Of a DNA stretch of 64,000 nucleotides, positions 56,591 to 64,000 are shown one piece after another. The notes under the pieces are model-generated. The model was not told the origin of the DNA. It ran no database searches and saw only the letters and a program-made list of their open reading frames with translations. Position 1 is the first letter of the stretch, and each line of letters opens with the position of its first letter. Both the position numbers and the translations under genes were made by a program. This stretch comes from Sorangium cellulosum (GTDB taxonomy: Bacteria; Myxococcota_A; Polyangia; Polyangiales; Polyangiaceae). Location: positions 1 to 64,000 of the forward strand of contig DYPH01000012.1 in NCBI GenBank assembly GCA_020720045.1. Reading direction: 5' to 3'.

Positions 56591-57403
56591 ATGCGATTCG
56601 ACCCGCGCTTCCTCGCCGCCCTTGCCATCCCCGCCTTCGCCCTCGTCGCCGAGGACGCTCACGCCGCCGGCGGGACCGCCAAGCTCATCCAGAGCGAGTC
56701 CCAAGAGGCGAGCGGCACCTGGCGCGTGTACGTCCGGATTGACCTCGCAAAGGCGCCGGCAACGCCCCACGTGCCGATGAAGTTTGTATTCACGAAGGTC
56801 GCCGAATACGAGCGCACCCTAGTGGACGGAAAGACCGATCCCGTCGAGACGCGTACACCGCTCGTCAATCAGTCACCGACCATCGAGAGCATCGATGTAG
56901 GCTTCGCCGACACGGCGACGGGAACCACCTACAAAAACACGAAGTTCGACTTCCAGATCACCCGCGTGCGCGGCTACGTGGCCGGCGAATACAAGCTCTC
57001 AATTCGCACGTCGGACGGTACGGAAATCGCCAAAGATCTTTCACTGACGTTGAAGGGGAAGAACGAAGTCGTCGACCGTCGCGCGATGAACTTTAGCTCC
57101 GATCCGAAGGTGAAGAAGGTCGATGACGGCATTGATGCCGGTGCAAAGGCAGCCGCACCGACGGGGCCCGCGGCCGGTGGAAACGGCGACGTGGAGGCGG
57201 TCGGCGAGGCTCCGCCATTCATTCCGGACAGCGCGCGCGTCGAGACGGAAGAAGAGCACGGGAAGGTCAAGCCGAACGGAAGCTGCGGTTGCGACCTCGC
57301 GACCGACGCGAGCTACGCGCCCGGTCTTTTCGCGGTGATTCCCTTCGCGATGGCGGCGTGGCGCCGTTCCCGTCGCGCGAAGTCGAGCGAGCGTAAGGCG
57401 TGA
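56591..57403 (+). CDS. Secreted protein with MYXO-CTERM-like C-terminus
   Basis: A 270-residue protein with a signal peptide (MRFDPRFLAALAIPAFALV then EDAHAAGG). A beta-rich domain (about 30-185) follows, then a Gly/Ala linker, and a C-terminus with GSCGCDLATD, a hydrophobic stretch PGLFAVIPFAMAAW, and RRSRRAK. This resembles MYXO-CTERM sorting signals, which have a Cys-Gly-Cys, a helix and a basic tail and are processed at the surface. The stop is overlapped by holA (4 bases), an odd coupling. Confidence 0.78.
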   Translation: MRFDPRFLAALAIPAFALVAEDAHAAGGTAKLIQSESQEASGTWRVYVRIDLAKAPATPHVPMKFVFTKVAEYERTLVDGKTDPVETRTPLVNQSPTIESIDVGFADTATGTTYKNTKFDFQITRVRGYVAGEYKLSIRTSDGTEIAKDLSLTLKGKNEVVDRRAMNFSSDPKVKKVDDGIDAGAKAAAPTGPAAGGNGDVEAVGEAPPFIPDSARVETEEEHGKVKPNGSCGCDLATDASYAPGLFAVIPFAMAAWRRSRRAKSSERKA

Positions 57404-58479
57404 CTCCGAACGAGGCGCTCGCAGGGATCGCCGCCGGACGGCGACTCCCGGTCTACCTGGTTGTTGGCGCCGAGCGGTATCTCAAGGATCGCGTCGTCGC
57501 GGCCCTTCGTGAGGCGTGCCTCGCGGGGGGCGTCGTCGGGTTCAACGAAGACAAGTTCACCGCCGGTGAAGGGGACGTGGAGCGCGTCGTCTCGGCCTGC
57601 CGAACGGCGCCGATGATGGCGAAAGCACGATTTATTTTGTGCCGAAACGTCGACCGTTGGGATCGCGCGAGCAGCGAGGACAGCGACGACGATTCGAAGA
57701 AGGCAGCGCCGCTCGACCTCCTTTTTGCCTACGCAAAGGCACCGATCCCCTCGAGCTGCCTTGTGCTCGTCGGGGAGAAACTCGACGGCCGCCGAAAGCT
57801 CTCGGCGCTCGCCAAGTCGGAAGACTTTGTTGTGAACTGCGAGCCGCTCGACGGGCGGGCACTGCTCGCGTTTGTTAAAGAGAATTGCCGGAAGCGGGGA
57901 AACCCGATCGACGACGAAATGGCCGAATTTTTGGCCGAAATCGCCGGCCCCGAGCTTGGGCACGTCGAAGACGCGATCGAGCGTCTCTCCCTATTTGCCG
58001 GGCCGGGAAATGCGATTGATGAGGCGGCAATTTCCGAATGTGTCGTCCGCGTCCGGAAGGACGACACCTGGGCCCTGGTCGAAGCGGTGGGGACACGAGA
58101 TTTGCCGCGCGCGCTGAAGACGCTGGCCGATTGCTACGATCCCCGCGATCGCGGCCTCCCGCTCCTCGGCGCCCTTGCGTGGTCACTGCGTCAGCTCCTG
58201 AAGTTCGTCGCCGCGACCGAAGCGGGCGCAACCGAGGGGGAAGCGGCGAAAAAAGCGGGGGTATTCCAGCCCTTCCGCGCGCGAGAGCTGGGGCAGAAGG
58301 CACGGCGTTTTCGCGGTAAGGAGCTGGAACGGATTCTCTTGGCGCTCGCCGATGCCGATCGGGCACTCAAGGGCTCCAAGCGCCCCGCCGAGGAGATTCT
58401 CCACGAACTCGTCATTCGACTCTGCGGTACCGGCCCCGCCCGCGGTCCGGCGGCGAGTGCAGCGGCGGCACGGCGCTAG
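57400..58479 (+). CDS. holA: DNA polymerase III subunit delta
   Basis: Clamp-loader subunit that opens the sliding clamp. The 359-residue protein has YLVVGAERYLKDRVVAALREAC at its N-terminus, FILCRNVDRW, and SSCLVLVGEKLDGRRKL. A helical central domain follows (ELGHVEDAIERLSLFAG), and a C-terminal helical domain with WSLRQLLKFVAATEAG. Length is typical. GTG 57400 overlaps the upstream gene's TGA by 4 bases. Confidence 0.9.
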   Translation: MTPNEALAGIAAGRRLPVYLVVGAERYLKDRVVAALREACLAGGVVGFNEDKFTAGEGDVERVVSACRTAPMMAKARFILCRNVDRWDRASSEDSDDDSKKAAPLDLLFAYAKAPIPSSCLVLVGEKLDGRRKLSALAKSEDFVVNCEPLDGRALLAFVKENCRKRGNPIDDEMAEFLAEIAGPELGHVEDAIERLSLFAGPGNAIDEAAISECVVRVRKDDTWALVEAVGTRDLPRALKTLADCYDPRDRGLPLLGALAWSLRQLLKFVAATEAGATEGEAAKKAGVFQPFRARELGQKARRFRGKELERILLALADADRALKGSKRPAEEILHELVIRLCGTGPARGPAASAAAARR

Positions 58480-58518
58480 CAAACCGCTCAAAACGGCCGC
58501 GCAAAACGTACAAATAGC

Positions 58519-58555
58519 CAACGAATTGACGATTCGTTGACCGTTCGCGCGAACG
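58519..58555. promoter_or_regulatory. Two palindromes upstream of the CarH-like regulator
   Basis: CAACGAAT (58519-58526) and ATTCGTTG (58532-58539) form an 8-base inverted repeat with a 5-base gap. Next to it is the perfect 14-base palindrome CGTTCGCGCGAACG (58542-58555). Both lie 100-130 bases before the GTG start of the CarH-like gene. They are candidate operator sites, perhaps for autoregulation. Confidence 0.45.
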
Positions 58556-58651
58556 ATCCCTTACGATCCGTGCATTTCGAGCATCGGAGATACGCGGACG
58601 CGCAGCGACGGAAAGCCGTTGGCGGACGCAAGGTCGAAGCGGGGAATTAAC

Positions 58652-59524
58652 GTGGATATTCTTTCGACACGCGCAGTCGCCGAGATGCTCGGTGTGAGCG
58701 AAGCAACCGTCAAGCGGTGGTCGGACGCCGGTACGCTCCGCTGTTTTCGGACGCCGGGAGGGCACCGGAAGTTTCGAATTCGTGATGTGAAGTCGTTCCT
58801 CGCCGACCAGGAAACCGAAGCTCTTCGGGCACCTGCAGTCGCGCCTCCGGCGACGGAGCTGACCGTCGAGCAGCGGGAGGCGCGGCAGCTCGCCCTCGCT
58901 GGCGACGTCGACGGACTCGTGTCGTTCGTCGCGACCCAGCGCCTGAAAGGCGTTACACTTTCAATGATTTTCGATCGGTACCTCGGTCCGGCAATGAACG
59001 ACATCGGCGAAGGCTGGTTCCAAGGCAAGCTGTCGGCCGCCCAGGAGCACATCGCTTCCGCCGCGATCGTCGACATGATCGCTCGCGTGCGCCCGCTCCT
59101 CGAAAAGAGCGGGCGTTCGCCGCGAACGGAAGGGAATGGCCGTGCCCTTTGCGCGTGCCTCGGCGAAGAGCGCCACGATCTCGCCCTTCGAATGGTTGGG
59201 CTGGTGCTCACCGCCGAGGGCTTCCGGACGTCTATGCTTGGAGCCAATGTTCCGGCCGGGGATCTCGCCCTGCTCCTCGCAGGTAGCCCGCCGGAACTCC
59301 TCGCACTTTCGGCATCTCCCCATGCGAACCTGGAAGCGCTCCGCGCCGATCTCGCCCTTATCGCGAGTGCGGCGGCTGCGGTCGGCACCCGTGTGATTGT
59401 CGGCGGCTCGGGATTCGAACGAATCGCGCCGTTTCCAAGCAACGTAACGCGCTTCTCGAGCCTCGAAGAACTCGTGGAGCGCCTGTTCCGGGCCGGGCCT
59501 CAGCCGGAACGGCAGGTGAGTTAG
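58652..59524 (+). CDS. CarH/LitR-like B12-dependent photoreceptor regulator
   Basis: A transcription factor with an N-terminal MerR-type HTH (STRAVAEMLGVSEATVKRWSD, residues 5-25) and a C-terminal two-part cobalamin region. It has the photoreceptor signature W122-x9-E132-H133 (GWFQGKLSAAQEH), which contacts adenosylcobalamin, and the ligand motif GEERHDLALR with His 175, although the usual final Gly of DxHxxG is Ala 178. Such proteins repress carotenoid and stress genes in the dark and are released by light. GTG 58652 has GGGGA 7 bases upstream; TTG 58619 is an alternative. Its target may be outside the window. Confidence 0.83.
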   Translation: MDILSTRAVAEMLGVSEATVKRWSDAGTLRCFRTPGGHRKFRIRDVKSFLADQETEALRAPAVAPPATELTVEQREARQLALAGDVDGLVSFVATQRLKGVTLSMIFDRYLGPAMNDIGEGWFQGKLSAAQEHIASAAIVDMIARVRPLLEKSGRSPRTEGNGRALCACLGEERHDLALRMVGLVLTAEGFRTSMLGANVPAGDLALLLAGSPPELLALSASPHANLEALRADLALIASAAAAVGTRVIVGGSGFERIAPFPSNVTRFSSLEELVERLFRAGPQPERQVS

Positions 59525-59535
59525 CTCGTTTTTTG

Positions 59536-59572
59536 GCGGGATTGGTCGCGCTGCTGCGCCAACGAATCCCGC
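59536..59572. other. Long hairpin between CarH-like gene and ribA
   Basis: GCGGGATT (59536-59543) and AATCCCGC (59565-59572) pair perfectly. Between them TTGG and GCGC elements can also pair with GCGC and CCAA, giving an extended hairpin. No clear U-run follows, so termination is doubtful. It might be a 5' leader structure for ribA, but it is not the FMN riboswitch. Confidence 0.4.
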
Positions 59573-59689
59573 GCATTTCGAAGAGATGCGCAAATTCGGC
59601 GCCCCTCCCCTTCTCACGGGGCCCGTCGGAACCTACAAGAGAAGACCGGCGCACTCGGACCGTTCGAGCTGACGCAAAGGAGCATTGAG

Positions 59690-60391
59690 ATGCACGTCCC
59701 CAACCTTCGGGTGATCCGGCCTCTGGATAAGCAAATGACCTGGCGAGCGTCGAGCGATCTGCCGACGAAGCACGGCCTGTTTCGGATGCACGTCTTTTCC
59801 GAGTTCGTCGACGGCGTCGAACGGGAGCACGTCGCGATGGTCTTCGGCGATGTCGCCGGGAAGACGAGCGTTCCGGTACGGGTCCACTCCGAGTGCCTCA
59901 CAAGCGAGGTGTTTGGGAGCTTGAAGTGCGATTGCCGCGAACAGCTTGAAGCTGCGCTTGAATACGTCGCGCACGCGGGCGGTGGAGCGGTACTTTACCT
60001 TCGTCAAGAGGGTCGCGGCATCGGATTGGTGAACAAGATCCGGGCTTACGACCTGCAGTCCCGGGGGCACGATACCGTCGATGCCAACCGGCTCCTCGGG
60101 CTTCCGGACGACATTCGCGAGTACGACGTCGCTGCGTTCATGCTTGAGCACCTTCACATCCAGAGCGTGAAGTTGCTGACGAACAATCCGGAAAAAGTCC
60201 GCAGCCTTCGCGCACTTGGCGTCGTCGTGACCGACCGGGAGCCGGTGCTGATTGCCCCGAATCGCTTTTCGCGCGGCTATCTTGAAGCCAAGCGGGAACG
60301 GATGGCACACATCCTCCCCGACTACGATGCCGCCCCGACCTCGCGCCCGCGCGGCGTCGATGGCATCGATGAGGCGGTCCCCGCCGAATAG
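59690..60391 (+). CDS. ribA: GTP cyclohydrolase II
   Basis: Opens GTP to the pyrimidine precursor, the first step of riboflavin synthesis. The 233-residue protein has the zinc motif with HSECLTSEVFGSLKCDCREQL (three Cys in place), VLYLRQEGRGIGLVNKIRAY, and DANRLLGLPDD. The last 30 residues are Pro/Arg-rich. The class II enzyme stands alone here, without fused DHBP synthase. It ends before a strong terminator at 60431. Confidence 0.93.
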   Translation: MHVPNLRVIRPLDKQMTWRASSDLPTKHGLFRMHVFSEFVDGVEREHVAMVFGDVAGKTSVPVRVHSECLTSEVFGSLKCDCREQLEAALEYVAHAGGGAVLYLRQEGRGIGLVNKIRAYDLQSRGHDTVDANRLLGLPDDIREYDVAAFMLEHLHIQSVKLLTNNPEKVRSLRALGVVVTDREPVLIAPNRFSRGYLEAKRERMAHILPDYDAAPTSRPRGVDGIDEAVPAE

Positions 60392-60430
60392 GCAAATCGC
60401 TTTTGGCGCGGAGAAACCGCGACAGCGACC

Positions 60431-60474
60431 GAGCGCGCCGCCACGGAAATCCGAGCGGCGCGCTCTTCTTTTGG
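60431..60474 (+). terminator. Terminator after ribA
   Basis: GAGCGCGCCGC (60431-60441) and GCGGCGCGCTC (60455-60465) form a perfect 11-bp stem with a 13-base loop, followed by TTCTTTT. Confidence 0.85.
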
Positions 60475-60491
60475 GTACCTTCGCGACCGCC

Positions 60492-62504
60492 ATGCGCCCT
60501 CTTTTCCGGTTTCGTCGGCTCCCGCTCGGGCGCTCTTTTTTGCCGTGTTTGTCGGCGCTTGCGTTTGCGTCACTGAGTTCGTCGGCCTTTGGGGATCCGC
60601 TCCCCGGCCTCGACCTGCGAAGCTTCCGCCCAAGCACCGACCCGCGCGGTCAGCTCGTCGTGGAGCCGATCCGTGGTGGCGATCGCGGCGAGATGGCGTT
60701 CTTCGCCTATTCGGAGGCGGCCTACCGCCCGATCTCCCTGTTTTCGCAGGCGGGCAACGGAACCACGCGCCCGATGAACGTCCAAGTCGTCGGCCATCTC
60801 GGCGCGAGCCTCGGCGTCGGGACGCGGAGCCAGGTTGGTGTGGTGATGCCGGTCGCCTTCGCGCTCGGCGGCGATAGCCTTCCGGCGAGCGTCGCGGGAA
60901 GTGCGCGGACGCCCCGCGCTGCTGTTGGTGATCTCGGAATTACTTGGAAATCGACGATTCGCGACAACACGGCGGGCGGCTTCGGCCTCGCGGTGCTTGG
61001 CGACCTCACCCTGCCGACGGGATCGAAAGATGCGTTTGTTGGCGAAAAGGGGCTGACCGTCGCCGTGCGCGCGCTCGCCGAGTACAACGTGCTCGTCGGA
61101 GGCCTCCAAGCACAGCTCGGTTACGGCGTTCGCACCGCGCCGGTCACCTGGCCGGCGAACTACGGACCGACCTATGGCGACTGGGTTCCGTTCCGCGTGG
61201 GTGCCTGGTTTTCCCCCAAACTTCTCGGAATTGACGCAAACAATCGTCAGCGGTGGGAGCTCGGGGTCCGCGGCTACGTGCCGGCCGGTCCTGTTGCCCC
61301 CTTTGGCCTCGGCCGCGACGGCGCCCACGCGCTCTCCTCGCTCGCGCTCGGCGCCTCCGACCGGATCGCCCTCGACCCGCGAGGGGACATTTCTGTCCTT
61401 GCCGGCGCCGAGGTCGGAATCGTCCAAGGGGCCGGAACGCCTGCATTTCGTGGGATTTTGGGCGTCCTTTACGCCCCCCAGGAGACCGACGCCGATCACG
61501 ACGGCGTCGACGACGACAAAGACCAATGTCGGGACGTCCCCGAGGATCGCGACGGCTTCGAAGACGGCGACGGCTGCCCCGACATCGACGACGACGACGA
61601 CGGCATCCCAGACAGGGAAGACGCCTGTCCGCGCGAGCCCGGTATGCGCAATAAAGACAAGGCGTTGAACGGTTGCGGAGGCAAGGACTCCGACGGCGAC
61701 GGGATTCCGGACCGCCTCGACGCTTGCCCGTTTTCCGCCGGCCCGAAGGACGGAAATGCCGAGTGCAACGGGTGTGTTGACGACGTCGACACCGACCACG
61801 ACGGCGTCTACGACGAAGACGATCGCTGCAAGACCGAGCCGGAAGACCACGACGGCTTCGAAGACAGCGATGGGTGCCCCGACCCCGACAACGACGTCGA
61901 CGGGATCCTCGACGGCCAAGATGCCTGCCCGAAGGTCGCCGGACGAACCAGCGAAGATTCGAAGAAAAACGGATGTTTGCCCTTCGACAAGGACGGCGAT
62001 ACCGTCGTCGATCCCGACGATCGCTGCCCGGACGTCGCGGCGAGTTGGTCCGACCTTCCCGCAGGCACCGCCGCCACGGACGACGGCTGCGTCGACGCCC
62101 CGCCGGCCGCGAAAAGCCGTCCGCGGAAGCCGCTTGCGGCGCTCGCAGGCACAGATATTCGTGTTTCGTTTCCAGCATTTACACTCAGCGGCACCGCTCA
62201 GAAGGACGACGCGCTGTTTGCGAAAGCCATCGACGCGCTCGGCAAAGGACGACGCCACCTGCAAGCCGTTGCGACGCTGGCAAATGGCGCAAATCGACGC
62301 CTTGAGGTCGTCGTGACGGCGCCCAAAGGGCGGGAAACGGTCGTCGCCGACCACCTCAAGGCGGCGCTCGGCGACTACTTGCTGCAACTGCCCGCAGTCA
62401 CTCAGAAAACAGGGCCGCTCGGCCTCCGGTTCCGCCTCGCCCCGGTCGCGGTGCCGACGCCGGCGCCGAAACCGGCGGAAAACGCACGGGAGAAAAAGCA
62501 ATGA
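60492..62504 (+). CDS. Envelope protein with thrombospondin type 3 repeats
   Basis: A 670-residue protein. A signal peptide (about 1-35) precedes a beta-barrel-like region of about 290 residues (alternating hydrophobic patterns, for example GDLGITWKST). Six or so Ca-binding TSP3 repeats follow, with motifs like DADHDGVDDDKDQCRD and DSDGDGIPDRLDACP (about 335-540). The last 100 residues contain an OmpA-like shape (FTLSGTAQKDDALFAKAIDALGK) but without the usual peptidoglycan residues. Probably outer-membrane, binding Ca. It overlaps the next gene by 4 bases (ATGA). Confidence 0.83.
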   Translation: MRPLFRFRRLPLGRSFLPCLSALAFASLSSSAFGDPLPGLDLRSFRPSTDPRGQLVVEPIRGGDRGEMAFFAYSEAAYRPISLFSQAGNGTTRPMNVQVVGHLGASLGVGTRSQVGVVMPVAFALGGDSLPASVAGSARTPRAAVGDLGITWKSTIRDNTAGGFGLAVLGDLTLPTGSKDAFVGEKGLTVAVRALAEYNVLVGGLQAQLGYGVRTAPVTWPANYGPTYGDWVPFRVGAWFSPKLLGIDANNRQRWELGVRGYVPAGPVAPFGLGRDGAHALSSLALGASDRIALDPRGDISVLAGAEVGIVQGAGTPAFRGILGVLYAPQETDADHDGVDDDKDQCRDVPEDRDGFEDGDGCPDIDDDDDGIPDREDACPREPGMRNKDKALNGCGGKDSDGDGIPDRLDACPFSAGPKDGNAECNGCVDDVDTDHDGVYDEDDRCKTEPEDHDGFEDSDGCPDPDNDVDGILDGQDACPKVAGRTSEDSKKNGCLPFDKDGDTVVDPDDRCPDVAASWSDLPAGTAATDDGCVDAPPAAKSRPRKPLAALAGTDIRVSFPAFTLSGTAQKDDALFAKAIDALGKGRRHLQAVATLANGANRRLEVVVTAPKGRETVVADHLKAALGDYLLQLPAVTQKTGPLGLRFRLAPVAVPTPAPKPAENAREKKQ

Positions 62505-64000
62505 AACGAGCCACTTGGCCTCTCATTGCGCTACTTCTCACGTCATCGTCTGCCTACGCGGGGGGATCGCCGAGCGTAGATTCGGCGCGCGTGGCCGCCC
62601 CGCTGCTCGCGACCCACGATCACGACGGGCGCGGCGTTGCGCGTAAGCTGCTGAACGGGACCGACTCGGATCAGCGGCTCGCTGGCGTCGCACGCTTGGC
62701 ACGGCTCCCCGGCGAGCGGGGAAAAGAGGCCCTTTTGGAGCTGCTTGCCCCAACGGCGCCCGGCGCCAATGATCCCCGGGTCGCCCTCGCCGTGCTTCGA
62801 GCGCTCGCTCCGTGGGCCGGCGAAGTCGACGTCGGGAAGGGCCTTGCGGCCTACGTCGAGCGGCGCGCGAACGCCCTCAACGACGACCCCAACTACGCGA
62901 ACGTGCTCTTCGGTACGGCGATCCGGCTCGCACGAAAGACGAACGATATCGAAGTACAGAGGCGCCTTCTCGCCCTACACGTCACCGGTTCGCCGCTGCT
63001 TCGAACCGTCATCGAACTTGCCTTCGCCGACGCCCCGCCGAGCCCCGCCGTCTTCGGTCACGGAACGCCGGAAGGTGGCCTCTGGACGTTTGAGCCGCCG
63101 CCCGCGGCGAATACCGACGTTCGTGGCGGGCGCCGCGATCCGGCCCCGGCGCTTATGGGGGGCCTCCCGGTGCCAACGCTGATTGCCCTGGCACGCTCGG
63201 GCGACCTACGTGCCGTCGAAACGCTTTACGCGCGGCTCATCGGCCGGAAATCGGAAGGGGTCGCTCCGAAACCGCCAGAGACGAAGGGAGCGAAGGCCAC
63301 AAAGCCCGAAACTCCTGAAAAGACTCCCGAAACAACGAAGAAGCTGGAGCCGGTCCTCGAGCATGAGGCGCTCGCCGCCGTCCTGGATGCCCTCGCCGAC
63401 GCCGACGACGGTCGTGCGCTCCCTCTCGCAAAGGCGCAATTAACGAGCGAAGACGGGAATGTGGTCGCTGCCGCAGTCCGCGTACTCGTTCGTCTCGGCG
63501 CCAAGGAACGATTCAGCGCCGTCGAGCAGATCATCGCCTCGGAGAACTTCGGCCGCCTTGGCCTCCAGCTCGCGCCTGCAGCTCCGACCGCAAAGACGGT
63601 CGGAGCCACCGTCGCCCGACACGATGCCCCCGCCGATCCGGAAGAGCGGGAGCTCGCTCGGGCCGCGTTGGCCAAAATCGATGCGCCGAAAGCGGCAGAA
63701 TCACTTGCAAAACACGCTCTCGACCTTCGCGATCCGGCAAGTCGCATCGACACGCCGGGCCTCGACGATGCCCTCGCCCTGGGCAGAAATCCGTCGCCGG
63801 TCGTCGACGAACGCATCGCTGAACTTGCTAAGAAAAGCGATGCTTTGGCGTTCGTGGCCTACGCCTCTGCGGCGTTGACCCGCGGGACGACTCCCGACGG
63901 ATTTGCCGCCTTTTTGGAGGCGGGCGCGGCGAGCAAAGACCCGGCACGACGGCAGCGAGCCGCCTTCGCGACGGTCGCCCTCCTCGGCGGTAGCGGCACG
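62501..64000 (+). CDS. HEAT-like repeat exported protein, incomplete at window end
   Basis: Begins at ATG 62501, overlapping the previous stop (ATGA), and stays open to the window end (500 codons). The signal peptide is MKRATWPLIALLLTSSSAYA. The rest is helical with HEAT-like patterns, such as LAGVARLARLPGERGKEALLELL and LAAVLDALADADDGRALPLA, plus a Lys/Glu/Pro-rich linker (about residues 252-285). Two such repeat regions flank that linker. Probably a periplasmic partner of the TSP3-repeat protein, on the strength of the coupling. Confidence 0.7.
   Translation, partial: MKRATWPLIALLLTSSSAYAGGSPSVDSARVAAPLLATHDHDGRGVARKLLNGTDSDQRLAGVARLARLPGERGKEALLELLAPTAPGANDPRVALAVLRALAPWAGEVDVGKGLAAYVERRANALNDDPNYANVLFGTAIRLARKTNDIEVQRRLLALHVTGSPLLRTVIELAFADAPPSPAVFGHGTPEGGLWTFEPPPAANTDVRGGRRDPAPALMGGLPVPTLIALARSGDLRAVETLYARLIGRKSEGVAPKPPETKGAKATKPETPEKTPETTKKLEPVLEHEALAAVLDALADADDGRALPLAKAQLTSEDGNVVAAAVRVLVRLGAKERFSAVEQIIASENFGRLGLQLAPAAPTAKTVGATVARHDAPADPEERELARAALAKIDAPKAAESLAKHALDLRDPASRIDTPGLDDALALGRNPSPVVDERIAELAKKSDALAFVAYASAALTRGTTPDGFAAFLEAGAASKDPARRQRAAFATVALLGGSGT

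Noticed and set aside
59525-59689. FMN riboswitch before ribA
   Set aside because: None of the conserved RFN sequence elements is present; only a simple hairpin is visible.

Overview
The window is GC-rich, densely coded chromosomal DNA. It looks like a myxobacterium, probably in or near the Polyangiales of the Myxococcota. The supporting signs are Ser/Thr kinases and a pseudokinase with PEGA-like tails, many secreted lipoproteins with Cys-rich repeats, a MYXO-CTERM-like C-terminus, a CarH-like B12 photoreceptor, and the gene order folP-cdaA-ybbR. There is no CRISPR array, prophage, insertion sequence or rRNA operon.

Layout. 0-7 kb: small secreted proteins, a von Willebrand A lipoprotein, a lipoprotein, murB, a Cys-repeat lipoprotein and tRNA-Cys(GCA). 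7.3-12.2 kb: a large membrane pseudokinase coupled to mtnP, then serS. 12.3-19.9 kb: a carotenoid cluster (crtE, crtD, crtC, glycosyltransferase, acyltransferase, crtZ, cruA, crtB). 20-27.4 kb: a YtfJ-like protein, a MutH homologue, a DUF255 protein, a cNMP-binding/DUF1003 protein, an OPA-family transporter and a methyltransferase. 27.5-39.8 kb: prfB with its programmed frameshift, a HAMP protein with a TerB-like partner, lysS-lolC/E-lolD, then folP-cdaA-ybbR on the minus strand and an acyl-CoA dehydrogenase. 40-47 kb: three tandem paralogous lipoproteins with Cys-rich repeats and an FGE-sulfatase-like domain. 47-56.5 kb (all minus): kinase, TPR-TonB receptor, large lipoprotein, ribF, a TPR-like protein, then a cobalamin riboswitch in front of a repeat-rich lipoprotein. 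56.6-64 kb (all plus): a MYXO-CTERM-like protein, holA, a CarH-like regulator, ribA, a thrombospondin-type-3 envelope protein and an incomplete HEAT-like protein.

The most striking region is the carotenoid cluster. It encodes precursor synthesis (crtE, crtB), desaturation and hydration (crtD, crtC), cyclisation (cruA), hydroxylation (crtZ) and sugar/acyl decoration. crtE is frameshifted. crtC has no usable start. The glycosyltransferase is broken at a CG dinucleotide run. crtZ and cruA are both cut off at their 3' ends and meet tail to tail within about 5 bp. Nearly all other genes are intact, so the damage is concentrated here; either the pathway is decaying or this stretch has local assembly errors.

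The second striking point is a G9 run just after the signal peptide of the middle tandem lipoprotein. It puts the signal peptide out of frame with the mature protein, as in a phase-variable switch. The third is a clear cobalamin riboswitch controlling a lipoprotein of unknown function with possible beta-propeller character, a candidate B12-binding surface protein. Start codons, family names and lesions were read by eye; no database search was run.
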